Notes: a model not told the origin generated them from the letters alone. DNA of 64,000 nucleotides from Castellaniella sp049650445 (GCF_049650445.1 NZ_JBASAD010000022.1:37117-101116), one strand, 5' to 3'. Shown: positions 42,589 to 50,790, counted from the first letter of the stretch. Translations and numbers: made by a program.

Positions 42589-43022
42589 GACGGCAGCTTT
42601 TCGATCAGATCGACAAGCACCTGTTGGATGTTATCGACTGGCGCCGCCTGCTTGTGATTCACGTACGCATCGCCCGTTTCCTTGGCGGCCTGCTCGAGCG
42701 CCTGCATAGCCAGGGCGTAGTTCTTCATGTCCTCAGCCTTGGTAGCGATCCGGCCAAGCACCCTGAGCCGGTACATCCGGTTCGCGATCGCGATATCCTC
42801 TTTGCCCTCCTTGAAGCTGGCTCGGGTCTCGTGAAAAAGATCGGCCCACTTCTTTCCTAGGCCCTTGCTTGCGCGTTTGGTCGGGTCATGTGTTTCACAC
42901 TGCTGGCGCGATACCGTGATACCGAATTCTTTCTTGACGGCCTCGGCCACCTGGGAAGGAGAGTCGAAGCACGCCAGCGCCTGTGTGATAAAGGCTTTGA
43001 CCTCGCTAGTCAGGGCTGCCAT
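42585..43022 (-). CDS. Terminase small subunit, DUF2280 family
   Basis: The 145-aa protein starts MAALTSEVKAFITQALACFD and has a helix-turn-helix at SPSQVAEAVKKEFGITVSRQQ, then a coiled-coil RVLGRIATKAEDMKNYALA region. DUF2280 proteins lie before large terminases and recognise the packaging site. Confidence 0.82.
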   Translation of the reverse strand: MAALTSEVKAFITQALACFDSPSQVAEAVKKEFGITVSRQQCETHDPTKRASKGLGKKWADLFHETRASFKEGKEDIAIANRMYRLRVLGRIATKAEDMKNYALAMQALEQAAKETGDAYVNHKQAAPVDNIQQVLVDLIEKLPS

Positions 43023-43052
43023 AGGCGTCTATCCGTCGCGGCCAGTCAAGAA

Positions 43053-43688
43053 TCAGGCCGACTTGAGTAGGCAGGTTCCGCAGGCCCTCGCAATGTTCAG
43101 TTGTGCCACTTCGGGCGATGATTGGGCGGCCACCACGAGCCGAGAGACATCCCCCGATGCGCCGTAGCGCTGCACCACGCCGACGAACTCCTCGACGTCA
43201 TGGCCGCGCATTGCCAGCCGGGGCATGCCGTCTTTCGTGAACTTTGGCGCCCCGAATTCATCCTGCTCCTGGCCGATGTGATAGAGCTCGTGCTCGACCA
43301 GCGCGCAGAACTCGGTGTCGCTGCACTGGGCACAGTAGTCGGCGGCCAAGGTGATCAAGAATTCCGGCACATGGCCGAACCACTCACGCAGTTGCTGTTC
43401 CTGCCTCGCCTTCTGCCAGCCGCCGGCGCGGATCATGACCTGCTCGGCCTGGCCCACCACCGTACGGCCACGCTTTGCGAAGGCCGACGAGGCCCACAGA
43501 AAGCCGATGTCGGCGTCGATCAAGTGAGAGTGATCTGGATTGTGGAGCGGACCGCCTTCAGCCAGGACGATTTCCTGGACCCAGGCGGCAAGATCGAGGG
43601 TCGGAGCAAGGGATGTGTAAATCGAGTCGGGCAACAACAACGCATCTGGTGGCATCGGGCGCCTGTCGCTGCTATGGTTGTCTTTCAT
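43053..43688 (-). CDS. Putative phage metallopeptidase
   Basis: The 211-aa protein contains the zinc-protease motif HELYH at 133-137 within CALVEHELYHIGQEQ, plus a GMPRLAMRGHDVEEFVGVVQRYG segment found in putative phage metallopeptidases near terminase genes. Substrate unknown; no signal peptide. It is the first protein gene after the phage tRNA on the late strand. Confidence 0.78.
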   Translation of the reverse strand: MKDNHSSDRRPMPPDALLLPDSIYTSLAPTLDLAAWVQEIVLAEGGPLHNPDHSHLIDADIGFLWASSAFAKRGRTVVGQAEQVMIRAGGWQKARQEQQLREWFGHVPEFLITLAADYCAQCSDTEFCALVEHELYHIGQEQDEFGAPKFTKDGMPRLAMRGHDVEEFVGVVQRYGASGDVSRLVVAAQSSPEVAQLNIARACGTCLLKSA

Positions 43689-43741
43689 AATGCGAACCTG
43701 TTACGCACAGGTTCTCTTTTGGCGTAGCCATTGGAGACTCC

Positions 43742-44017
43742 ATGACAAAATGCACGTGCCGATTTATCGGCGGCCCTCATCACGGCGAACCTGTTGAAAT
43801 ACCGTTCAATGCGGATGCGATTAGCATCATCAACAGCGAATCGAGATACCTCACATTTGGGATAGTCCACGGGCCAACTAACGAGCCGCGCATGTATTGC
43901 GTCCACGTTAGCCTGACATCCAATGAAGAGCTGACAGACCAGGCAGTGTCTTTGATCGCAAAAGACAATCTATGGGACTGGGGTGCCCCGTATGGAACAG
44001 AAGACACCCCAAAATAG
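43742..44017 (+). CDS. Small phage hypothetical protein, 91 aa
   Basis: Starts MTKCTCRFIGGPHHGEPVEI, a beginning seen in small phage and proteobacterial proteins of unknown role. GGAG lies 6 nt before the ATG. It runs opposite to the late genes and divergently from the metallopeptidase, in AT-richer sequence. Confidence 0.65.
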   Translation: MTKCTCRFIGGPHHGEPVEIPFNADAISIINSESRYLTFGIVHGPTNEPRMYCVHVSLTSNEELTDQAVSLIAKDNLWDWGAPYGTEDTPK

Positions 44018-44094
44018 CTGCCAAAACACCGCGCCCCGCGAATCTCTCGACTCAGCGGGGCACGAAACGATGCCGAAGCATCGGGAGGAGACAC

Positions 44095-44172
44095 TGGTTG
44101 CGGGGGCGGGATTTGAACCCGCGACCTCCGGGATATGAGCCCGACGCGCTGACCTGGCTGCGCTACCCTACG
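44095..44172 (-). tRNA. Phage-encoded initiator-type tRNA-fMet(CAT)
   Basis: A 78-nt cloverleaf with anticodon loop CTCATAT. Initiator hallmarks are present: a C1-A72 mismatch at the acceptor end, three consecutive G:C pairs in the anticodon stem (GGG/CCC), and close similarity to the bacterial initiator (GTCGGGCTCATA, GGTTCAAATCC and CCCCGCAACCA parts). Unusual are an extra A4-C69 mismatch and one additional D-loop base. The 3' CCA is encoded. It lies inside the prophage on the late strand, between a membrane-protein gene and the metallopeptidase. Confidence 0.85.
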
Positions 44173-44183
44173 TCGATCGAACG

Positions 44184-44819
44184 TTAATCACTAGGGATGC
44201 GCCCCGCGTATCTTCCGGCTGGGCGCGATGGGTGGCGGACTTGGGAGGATTTCCGTTTTCTGATTCTTTCTGGATCTGTCGCTACCAGATATCGCGAGTA
44301 CCATCTGCTCAGACGAAAGATGCGCAGTGAGGCCCGCAACGCCAGCACCAGGCTGTACAAAAAAAGGAAGTATCCGATCCCACCAGCTATGTAGTTCCCG
44401 ATATCAATCCACGCCCTGTAGGGCATCAGAAATTCCGGAGTCGGGAACTGATATCCCTTAACAACAAGAGCAAACAACATTGCTATCAATTGCACGGTCA
44501 CAAAGACAATGAATGCTGCACCAACGCTGATGTACGCGTTGTCGTCTATCTTGTCCCCGCGAACCAAAAACCGCTTGAACTCATCGCTGCCAAACCCAAG
44601 AAATATTGCGAACCCGGACACTGTAAACCCGAGAATAGTCGGCAGGACATCAATGACCTGATTCCACCACGGATGCATCAACCAATACGGCGAAGCAAGT
44701 ACCCATGTAACTGCGGCCAGCCAGAACTCAGGCCCATAGCAAATACCTTTCACGCCACGCGTATTGCGCCATACAAATATCAATAGCGCCAGGTTGCCTA
44801 ACGAGCGCCGTTTGGCCAC
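44184..44819 (-). CDS. Four-segment membrane protein of unknown function
   Basis: The 211-aa protein has membrane segments at about 32-48, 56-76, 96-120 and 137-160, and a basic C-terminal tail. AT-richer than the late genes. It is 11 bp downstream of the DUF4747 gene on the same strand, so the two are likely co-expressed. I do not recognise the family. A membrane effector in a two-gene defence-type module is one possibility. Confidence 0.65.
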   Translation of the reverse strand: MAKRRSLGNLALLIFVWRNTRGVKGICYGPEFWLAAVTWVLASPYWLMHPWWNQVIDVLPTILGFTVSGFAIFLGFGSDEFKRFLVRGDKIDDNAYISVGAAFIVFVTVQLIAMLFALVVKGYQFPTPEFLMPYRAWIDIGNYIAGGIGYFLFLYSLVLALRASLRIFRLSRWYSRYLVATDPERIRKRKSSQVRHPSRPAGRYAGRIPSD

Positions 44820-44830
44820 ACCTCACCCCT

Positions 44831-45697
44831 CTATAGAAATTTCTGCATCACAAACGAAACTAGTGCTCGCAACGCCCCTTGTGTGTTTGGGTCATAGGAC
44901 GCTCGCTCATACATCGGAAAGTCCTTTGAGGACGCGTGCTCTCTAACGCCCTTGGCGTTTTTCCCGCTAACCTTGACCTCTCCATGGTTCGCCGCAATAT
45001 GCGAAAGCGCTTTAACGCCTTCGTCCGGGGTCAGGGTTGGTTCTTCAGGTGCCTTCTTTAAAATTATGCGCTCAGACCCAGCGCTCAATCGCTCAAGCCT
45101 ATCCAAGACCTCAGCCTCGTCTTCATCTTCGAGCGCGTTTGGCCGTTCTATAAATATCTCTAGCGTCTTTAAAACGCGCCACGCCAGGAGTTCGTCGATC
45201 GCTTTCCGATCCGTCAAAATAGTTAGGTCTACTTCGCCAAATCGCTCAATGATCTGCTGCCGCAAGACCAATTTACTCAGAAGCCTGTGAATGGTAGCTG
45301 CCGCCATCCCGCCATCTGAAGACTTGCTAACAAAATACAATCTGTGCTTCGTAGGCAGAAACACGTACGGAATGGTCTTCAGGTTGGGCTTGAGATAATC
45401 CGGTATCGATACCTTCAGCACCTCATCTTCGGTCGCTGGCTTCCTGCGTTGTATATCAAACCACGGCTCATTGGGATCGATATTTAAGAATTTGTAGATG
45501 TACCCGGTTATCGGCGCCTTAGGATCGTCCTTGTTTTCGCTGCGTGCCTCACCGATCATCATCGCCGAACTACCGTACAACGCCGTCCCTCGATTTCTAT
45601 AGAGCATGCCCCAAAACTCGACATACTCTTCGAAATGATGGCGCGTATGAACTCTTATATTGAGTCCGCTCACCTGGAATGATCTCTCCCTTGCCAT
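44831..45697 (-). CDS. DUF4747-like protein
   Basis: The 288-aa protein shows a DUF4747-like pattern: FLNIDPNEPWFDIQRRKPATED, IPDYLKPNLKTIPYVFLPTKHRLYF and a helical ILTDRKAIDELLAWRVLKTLEIFI part. The ATG at 45697 is used because GGAGG lies 9 nt upstream; an ATG at 45706 directly abuts the site. Clearly AT-richer than flanking phage genes. DUF4747 proteins occur in variable genome regions; biochemical function unknown. Confidence 0.65.
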   Translation of the reverse strand: MARERSFQVSGLNIRVHTRHHFEEYVEFWGMLYRNRGTALYGSSAMMIGEARSENKDDPKAPITGYIYKFLNIDPNEPWFDIQRRKPATEDEVLKVSIPDYLKPNLKTIPYVFLPTKHRLYFVSKSSDGGMAAATIHRLLSKLVLRQQIIERFGEVDLTILTDRKAIDELLAWRVLKTLEIFIERPNALEDEDEAEVLDRLERLSAGSERIILKKAPEEPTLTPDEGVKALSHIAANHGEVKVSGKNAKGVREHASSKDFPMYERASYDPNTQGALRALVSFVMQKFL

Positions 45698-45865
45698 GCC
45701 GTGCATCCTCCTGTTACAAGAAGGTACAGAATACGCGGCTTATGCGACGGTCTCTATAAGCAAAAACCCCGTTGACCAAGCGAGGCTCAGAAAATCTATC
45801 ACCCGGCGATCAGCCCGGACGGCCTGCAATGCAGGACTTGCGCCGCGCCCACGAAGGGCCGGAAA

Positions 45866-46075
45866 TCAATCAACGATGACGGTATTGCCGCCGCCAGGTC
45901 GCTCCAGCTTGGCTTGCAATTCAGCTTGTAAGCGGCCGATGGCCCAGACCAACGCAAGCGCGGCGGTGTCGCGGCACGTTCCGTCATCTGAACTGAAGCC
46001 GCCGATTTCGATCTTGCCATCAGTCACCACGACAGTGCCAGTCTTGGTCAGCCTGCAGAGGTCGCCATCAAGCAT
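45866..46075 (-). CDS. Small phage protein, 69 aa
   Basis: Starts MLDGDLCRLTKTGTVVVTDG and includes a CRDTAALALVWAIGRLQAEL helix. GGAG lies 6 nt upstream of the ATG. Proteins of this kind occur before late genes in beta-proteobacterial prophages; function unknown. Confidence 0.6.
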   Translation of the reverse strand: MLDGDLCRLTKTGTVVVTDGKIEIGGFSSDDGTCRDTAALALVWAIGRLQAELQAKLERPGGGNTVIVD

Positions 46076-46087
46076 GGAGGCTCCAAC

Positions 46088-46115
46088 GAAAAAGGCCCCG
46101 CGATTGCGAGGCCTT
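46088..46115 (-). terminator. Minus-strand intrinsic terminator
   Basis: AAGGCC and GGCCTT with an inner CGC/GCG pairing, followed by TTTCGTT on the minus strand. It lies at the end of the leftward early operon, where a Q-type antiterminator would act. Confidence 0.72.
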
Positions 46116-46121
46116 ACGTTT

Positions 46122-46427
46122 TCACAGGACGCAATTGTCCTGCCCATATTGTCCCTTACGCTGTCCCAATAATCCAGCGTTTTGGGCAACTTCATGTCCC
46201 AATAGACGCCAGGCATACATGGCGGCCCGGGTGGTTCCGCCGACCCGCTCCACATGCCCGATGTCGATCAGGTGATCCAGGACGCGCTTGACCCCCTTTC
46301 GCACGGCCTCCATCTGCCTGGGCGTCAGCGTCCGGCCGCCCGATGCCTCATGCACCAGTTGCGCCATCCGGAACGCCCTGCCCGGGTACGGCCGCATCAG
46401 GCCCAGGATTTCAGGCGCATACTTCAT
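46122..46427 (-). CDS. Small winged-helix-like phage protein, 101 aa
   Basis: Starts MKYAPEILGLMRPYPGRAFR. The pattern LVHEASGGRTLTPRQMEAVRKGVKRVLDHLIDIGHVERVGG is that of a small winged helix. The ATG at 46427 has AGGAG 10 nt upstream; a TTG at 46436 is less likely. It overlaps the Q-like gene and may be a regulator. Confidence 0.6.
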   Translation of the reverse strand: MKYAPEILGLMRPYPGRAFRMAQLVHEASGGRTLTPRQMEAVRKGVKRVLDHLIDIGHVERVGGTTRAAMYAWRLLGHEVAQNAGLLGQRKGQYGQDNCVL

Positions 46428-46869
46428 CTTCTTCAAACTCCTTGAAAATCTCGATCTTGAATTCGTCCAGGCAGGCCGCGTACTGGTCCCTGGTGATCTT
46501 CAGGTCGGTCCTGGCGCGCTGCCGGCGAGTGTTGCCGACGCGGGTCCAGACCGGGCGCATCTGACCCTCATGGAGCTCGACACTGCGCTCGTACTGATCA
46601 AAGGCCGATCGCTGGGTGTATTCGTAGCGCAATACGCAGCGCGTCAAGGTCGGCAGCCGATCGAAGATGGCCTGCACGCGCTGGGCGCGATCCGGGTTGA
46701 AAATCACTCGGGGCGGCGCGTCGTCAGATTCAGACTCCCAGTCTGGGGCTTGCCAGCCGCGCTCAGCGGAATAGCAGCGGCTTGGCTCCCTGGGTTCCGG
46801 CGATTCGCCAGCCCAACACCAGGCAATCCAGTTCTCGATCTCGGCGCGCACGAAAGTCGGGTATTCCAT
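46411..46869 (-). CDS. Phage antitermination protein Q-like, putative
   Basis: The 152-aa protein starts MEYPTFVRAEIENWIAWCW. The middle LPTLTRCVLRYEYTQRSAF and C-terminal RTDLKITRDQYAACLDEFKI resemble Q-type late regulators with a sigma-like helix-turn-helix. It is near the end of the leftward early operon, before the terminator at 46.1 kb and the late genes, as Q is in lambdoid phages. GGAGG lies 6 nt upstream. The call rests on pattern and position. Confidence 0.6.
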   Translation of the reverse strand: MEYPTFVRAEIENWIAWCWAGESPEPREPSRCYSAERGWQAPDWESESDDAPPRVIFNPDRAQRVQAIFDRLPTLTRCVLRYEYTQRSAFDQYERSVELHEGQMRPVWTRVGNTRRQRARTDLKITRDQYAACLDEFKIEIFKEFEEDEVCA

Positions 46870-47219
46870 CAGCGCCTCCACACGGGTGAATTCTCGTTCC
46901 CATTCCCCGCCCTGCCCGCTGTCGCCTGCATCTTGGGTTTCGCAAGGGCGGCACGATCGAGGTTGTGGCGCATCATGGACAAAGGCTTGATCGTCAGCGG
47001 CCTGAACTCCGGTGGCGTCCGGCGCGCCGCTACCGGCAGGGTATCCAGCCAGGCGCGAATGAATTCCGTCGTATCACCCTCGCACGCGCGGCCGGTCTCG
47101 ACCTCGATGGCGTAGACCAAGGCGTCGATCTTCTGCAGCGGCCCATTGTGGCCGGCCTTGCGCAATGCCTCCCTGGCTCGCTGGTGAGTGTGGGATTTTC
47201 GGTGGAGATAGTCGGCCAT
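46869..47219 (-). CDS. Phage hypothetical protein, 116 aa
   Basis: Starts MADYLHRKSHTHQRAREALR and contains KIDALVYAIEVETGRACEGD. Basic, soluble. Start and stop both overlap neighbours by 1-4 nt, consistent with a packed early operon. Family not recognised. Confidence 0.6.
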   Translation of the reverse strand: MADYLHRKSHTHQRAREALRKAGHNGPLQKIDALVYAIEVETGRACEGDTTEFIRAWLDTLPVAARRTPPEFRPLTIKPLSMMRHNLDRAALAKPKMQATAGRAGNGNENSPVWRR

Positions 47220-47641
47220 CAGAATTCCTCCACGTCCCAGCCGCCGCCGTTTTTCTTGGCGCGCACCTTCACGGCGACAAACCGCATCGGGTACTGATCG
47301 GCCGCGACCTTGATCTTCACGCGGGCATCGTCCTGCCAGAAACCCTTCACTTCGTGGCACTCGAGCGTGCCGTCAGCCAGCATCACCACGAAGTCGGGGC
47401 TGTAGAACGTGTTATCCGCCAGGCGCAGCTTCACGCCCTCGAAGCGATACCAGAGGATCTCGCCGGCCACCTTGCGGATCTCCAGGTGCTGGGCGTAGGC
47501 CGCCTCGGTTTTGTTCATCTGGCCGGTCTTGAGGCGCCCCAGGGCCTGCATCTTGCGTATCGCGCCGGTATTGCTTCTCGCCTGTCGATCGCGCGGGAAC
47601 GCCAGGTCTTGCATGCTGGGCAGCGGGTCATGAAAAGTCAT
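47219..47641 (-). CDS. DUF1064 family nuclease-like protein
   Basis: The 140-aa protein has the DUF1064 core: NKTEAAYAQHLEIRK, then YSPDFVVMLADGTLECHEVKGF, giving a PD...ExK-type restriction-endonuclease-like site (Asp in PDF, Glu and Lys in HEVKG). It occupies the position of RusA-like resolvases in related phages, so Holliday junction or replication-intermediate cleavage is plausible. Confidence 0.8.
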   Translation of the reverse strand: MTFHDPLPSMQDLAFPRDRQARSNTGAIRKMQALGRLKTGQMNKTEAAYAQHLEIRKVAGEILWYRFEGVKLRLADNTFYSPDFVVMLADGTLECHEVKGFWQDDARVKIKVAADQYPMRFVAVKVRAKKNGGGWDVEEF

Positions 47642-47819
47642 GGGCTTCCTTCTTCAATCTGAATTGCCGCGTCACCTCAGCTTCAAGGTATTTCTGGGCG
47701 GCCTTGCCACGGCGTTTGCCGATGGCGTCCAGCTCGGGCTTGCGTTGGCTGTAGGGCAAGGAAAGGATGTGGCGGGCCTCGCAGGCTAGGCGGTGCTGTT
47801 CGATCTGCTGGGGCGTCAT
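47628..47819 (-). CDS. Small phage hypothetical protein, 63 aa
   Basis: Starts MTPQQIEQHRLACEARHILS and continues with a basic helix GKRRGKAAQKYLEAEVTRQF. Similar small proteins are common in replication operons of beta-proteobacterial phages. Overlaps both neighbours. Confidence 0.65.
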   Translation of the reverse strand: MTPQQIEQHRLACEARHILSLPYSQRKPELDAIGKRRGKAAQKYLEAEVTRQFRLKKEAHDFS

Positions 47820-48484
47820 GCGGCCCGCTCCTCAAGCGCCCGGCGCGCCATCGCCACGACAGTCGGTGAGCGCCCTTTGGGGTTAGCCAGGATCTTCTTG
47901 GCCCAGGCCTTCGGATCGCGCGGCTTTTCGATTGCAGCAGCCGCCATGGCCTTGATTCCGGCGTCGGCCTGCTCCTTGGTGGCGGTCGCTCGGCCAGGGG
48001 CCGGCAGTGCCGCAGCGGGAGCCGGGATTTCGTCCCATGACTGGCGGGCCAGTTGGATGCTGTACGCAGCCTCCCAGCGGCTCTTGAGCGTCTGCCAGGA
48101 CTGATTGAGCATGTCGTGGTTGCCGATCTCAACGGCAGCCCAGTACACGGCCGGATGCGGCCAGGCGCCGATCTCGCCAGCGCGGCGACCTTGCATGCCG
48201 GTCACGGCCATACGAAAAGCCACTTCCGGCTCCAGCCAGGGACGGCACAGCCGCTTGAATTCGGGCAGCGTCGGCGCGAACGGACGATTCCCGCATGCAG
48301 CCAGCCCTGCGGACACCTCGTCACCAGTGAAGCCGGCAAGCTGTTCAGCCCAGGCTTTCACCATCGTGGCCTTATCGATGCCATCCCACTGCTGCATGAA
48401 TTTCGAGCCGTACAGCAGGTGCAGGCGCTCGATCACGCGGGCGGCCCAGGTCTCCGGGATCGGTTGGATTTCAGCGAGTTGCAT
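47816..48484 (-). CDS. Replication protein P-like, putative
   Basis: The 222-aa protein starts MQLAEIQPIPETWAARVIER and has RLHLLYGSKFMQQWDGIDKATMV and FAPTLPEFKRLCRP segments, the pattern of lambda P-like helicase-recruiting proteins. The C-terminal part is alanine-rich and basic. It follows the DUF1376 initiator gene, forming an O/P-like pair. Confidence 0.68.
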   Translation of the reverse strand: MQLAEIQPIPETWAARVIERLHLLYGSKFMQQWDGIDKATMVKAWAEQLAGFTGDEVSAGLAACGNRPFAPTLPEFKRLCRPWLEPEVAFRMAVTGMQGRRAGEIGAWPHPAVYWAAVEIGNHDMLNQSWQTLKSRWEAAYSIQLARQSWDEIPAPAAALPAPGRATATKEQADAGIKAMAAAAIEKPRDPKAWAKKILANPKGRSPTVVAMARRALEERAA

Positions 48485-49313
48485 CGATTGTCCCCATGTC
48501 GATTTCGGTTTTCCCGCGCGCCAGGTCACGGATGATCGCGGCGTCAGCGGCGTAGCGGTCCTGGCGGCTTGGGGCTTGATGCGTTCTGCTCAAGCCGGAC
48601 GATTTCTCGCGGCGCACCCAGTTGCGCCAGGTGGCCTCCCAATCAACCTTTCTGGCGTCGGCGCCGCCCTTCGCCGCCCAGTAGTCGCGGAACGAGTCGG
48701 CCACCCGCAGCGCGTCATCCGGCGTCCAGCTGGGTTGCTCCAGCAGCGCCCAGGACATCCAGGTGTCCGGCAGTCGCCAGTCGGTCGCCAGTCGCGTGGC
48801 CCTGGCGGCCTTGGGAGCAGGCGGCTGCGCAGCAGGCGCGCCCTCTCTCTCTTTTTCTGGTTCTTGGTTCTGGTTCTGGTTCTGGTTAGTTGAACAAGGC
48901 GTCAACGGTTTTTCATCGTCTGATGAACGGCTGTTCAACGGCTGTTCAACGGCTGTTGGATTTGTGTTGTTCGTTTGTTGGGTTTTTTGTGCTCTTTTGG
49001 CCGCGCTGGCCTTCCCTGCAGCGGATTTGGCCTGCACGCCAGCCTGGAATCTGCTGATTTCTTCCTCGCAGCGCGCATGGAACCATCCGTCATCAGTTTC
49101 TGTGAAGAACTCGTTCAACACCTGTTCAACGGCTGTTCGTTCTTCGTCGGAACGCGCGATGATCAGTCGACACAGCTTGTCCATGTCCTTCATGATCGGG
49201 TGCTCGGTGTCGTAGTACAGATCCAGCAGATCGCGGTAGATGCTGCGCTCGATGCGAGTCAGGTGACGTGTGGCGCTGTTGAAGTCGCCGATGTGGTGGG
49301 GGTAGTAATTCAT
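48471..49313 (-). CDS. Phage replication initiator, DUF1376 (YdaU-like)
   Basis: The 280-aa protein begins MNYYPHHIGDFNSATRHLTR, the DUF1376 signature, with ERSIYRDLLDLYYDTEHPI next. A low-complexity linker of N/Q/E (about 145-190), encoded by a short tandem repeat at about 48862-48895, separates it from a C-terminal helical domain (VDWEATWRNWVRRE). AAGGA lies 8 nt upstream. Expected to bind the phage origin; direct repeats in the linker may be the origin, as in lambda O. Confidence 0.78.
   Translation of the reverse strand: MNYYPHHIGDFNSATRHLTRIERSIYRDLLDLYYDTEHPIMKDMDKLCRLIIARSDEERTAVEQVLNEFFTETDDGWFHARCEEEISRFQAGVQAKSAAGKASAAKRAQKTQQTNNTNPTAVEQPLNSRSSDDEKPLTPCSTNQNQNQNQEPEKEREGAPAAQPPAPKAARATRLATDWRLPDTWMSWALLEQPSWTPDDALRVADSFRDYWAAKGGADARKVDWEATWRNWVRREKSSGLSRTHQAPSRQDRYAADAAIIRDLARGKTEIDMGTIDATR
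48862..48895. repeat. Short tandem repeat of about 6 bp in the initiator gene
   Basis: Repeated GGTTCT units (AACCAG on the coding strand) encode alternating Asn-Gln in the DUF1376 protein linker. Copy number could vary without frameshift. Confidence 0.7.
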
Positions 49314-49750
49314 GCGGCAGTCCTTTTGCTGATCTTCGCCGCGCGCACCGGCTCCCACCGGCCCAGCGCATCGAAGAACACAGCCCGCTTTTCGTCGCGG
49401 GTCGCGGTTGTGCCGAAGTCCAGCCAGTGATGGCACGGCGCGCAGCCCGGCACGCTGAATCGATCAGCGGCCTTCAGGCCCATGCCCTTGCCTGTATCGG
49501 CCCAATTGCCGTGGCAATCGACCACGCTCGGATCCTCGGGGATGCACGGACATACCCCAGGCACACACAAGTAGCAGGGTTCTCCGCGGCAGGCGTCCAG
49601 CAGCTTCCGGTCATGGTGGCCGTCGATCTTGTGCTTGCGCCGGCCCGAGCGCTTCATGGGGCTGCGCGTCATCGGCGTGGCCTGGCGCATAGGTGCCTTG
49701 CGCTGCATCGGCTTGCCAGTGGATTTGAAGGTGGAGTTCCAAAGACTCAT
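49310..49750 (-). CDS. DUF1364 family nuclease-domain protein
   Basis: The 146-aa protein has a basic N-terminus (KAPMRQATPMTRSPMKR) and an HNH-like cysteine/histidine pattern: ACRGEPCYLCVPG, VVDCHGNW, GMGLKAADRFSVPGCAPCHHWLDFG. DUF1364 proteins are found in nin regions of lambdoid phages. Overlaps NinB by 4 nt. Confidence 0.8.
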   Translation of the reverse strand: MSLWNSTFKSTGKPMQRKAPMRQATPMTRSPMKRSGRRKHKIDGHHDRKLLDACRGEPCYLCVPGVCPCIPEDPSVVDCHGNWADTGKGMGLKAADRFSVPGCAPCHHWLDFGTTATRDEKRAVFFDALGRWEPVRAAKISKRTAA

Positions 49751-50199
49751 GCCGGCACCCCTTCACGCAGCCAACCCGGCACATCCACACGCTCAGACCA
49801 GACGACGTTGTTTTCCGCGCCCCAGGCAAACAGGTATTCGATGAATTCCGAGGCCACAGGGATTGTGAAATTGCGTGTTTGAACGCCCAGTTGCACAACA
49901 CCAGATCCGTCAAGGCTAGGCATCACAGTGCCCCAGCCTCGAAGTGGAGTTCCGGCAGCCGCCATCACGCGGGCGAATGCGTCCACCAGCAGCCGCTTGA
50001 CCGTCTCCTGATCGCGCTTTTGGCCGAAGAATTCACACTGCTTGGCAATGTCGCCCAGCATGGCGTGATAGCGCTCTTCCTGGATGCGGCGCTTCTTCGG
50101 CTCCTTGGGCGGCTCAACCAGCCAGCCATCGGGGGCCGCATCGATAAGCTGACGGGCGATAGGCCGGGTGGCGGGGGTGAGAATCAGGGCGCTGGCCAT
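49747..50199 (-). CDS. ninB: Recombination protein NinB
   Basis: The 150-aa protein starts MASALILTPATRPIARQLID and has the NinB pattern KRRIQEERYHAMLGDIAKQCEF, KRLLVDAF and FTIPVASEFIEYLFAWGAEN. Lambda NinB (Orf) binds ssDNA and helps RecFOR-type recombination. The ATG overlaps the stop of a 29-codon frame upstream (TGATG). Confidence 0.85.
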   Translation of the reverse strand: MASALILTPATRPIARQLIDAAPDGWLVEPPKEPKKRRIQEERYHAMLGDIAKQCEFFGQKRDQETVKRLLVDAFARVMAAAGTPLRGWGTVMPSLDGSGVVQLGVQTRNFTIPVASEFIEYLFAWGAENNVVWSERVDVPGWLREGVPA

Positions 50200-50288
50200 C
50201 ACTTCAACCCCGTCCAGATAGCAACTGCCAGAACTGCCAGTGTCATGGCCGGGGCCGCGCCGAATACGATGATGTCGTGTTCAGTCAT
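50199..50288 (-). CDS. 29-aa single-pass membrane peptide between cII-like gene and ninB
   Basis: Starts MTEHDIIVFGAAPAMTLAVL and ends AIWTGLK. It overlaps the upstream stop as ATGA and its own stop overlaps the ninB start as TGATG, so it is coupled on both sides. One hydrophobic helix. Function unknown. Confidence 0.55.
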   Translation of the reverse strand: MTEHDIIVFGAAPAMTLAVLAVAIWTGLK

Positions 50289-50737
50289 TGCGCCATGCCC
50301 TTCATCCGTTGAACGACTTCCGCCACCTCGGTCATGACATGATTGCCAGCGTCCTCGACTCGCCCTACCTCAGCTTGATCCACGCGGCCGTCAGCCAGGG
50401 AGTCGTAGATTTCCTTGCCGAACATGCCGCTGGCGACCATGAAGGCCGCGACTTTTTCCAGCATGCCCATGTCGCATTCGCCCACCCCATCCGGCGCCTT
50501 GACCAGCAGGAAGCCCGCCTCATTGGCCCAGGCCTTCAGCATCCGAAAGTCGCCGCTGATGCCGGCGATGCGCACGGCCTCTTCGAGCGTCAGGTGGTGG
50601 CGCTTTTCGGCCTTGTCAGCGGGACGATTGACCTTGTTGCGCAGCACGGCCGGCGAAATGCCCACCCGGGGCCCCAGAGACTCGGAGCCACCCAGGTAAT
50701 CGTGGACCGTGTGATATGCAGCATCGACGGTGTTCAT
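50285..50737 (-). CDS. Phage regulatory protein CII family
   Basis: The 150-aa protein shows the CII_2-type plan: YHTVHDYLGGSESLGPRVGISPAVLRNKVN, then HHLTLEEAVRIAGISGDFRML and a C-terminal helical KVAAFMVASGMFG segment. AGGA lies 9 nt upstream of the ATG. It is expected to activate lysogenic promoters; lies downstream of the Cro-like gene on the same strand. Confidence 0.82.
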   Translation of the reverse strand: MNTVDAAYHTVHDYLGGSESLGPRVGISPAVLRNKVNRPADKAEKRHHLTLEEAVRIAGISGDFRMLKAWANEAGFLLVKAPDGVGECDMGMLEKVAAFMVASGMFGKEIYDSLADGRVDQAEVGRVEDAGNHVMTEVAEVVQRMKGMAQ

Positions 50738-50790
50738 GCGTATGCGTCCTGAACGTATTTGTTGACAGCCAGACGGCCTACAGTGGAGCT

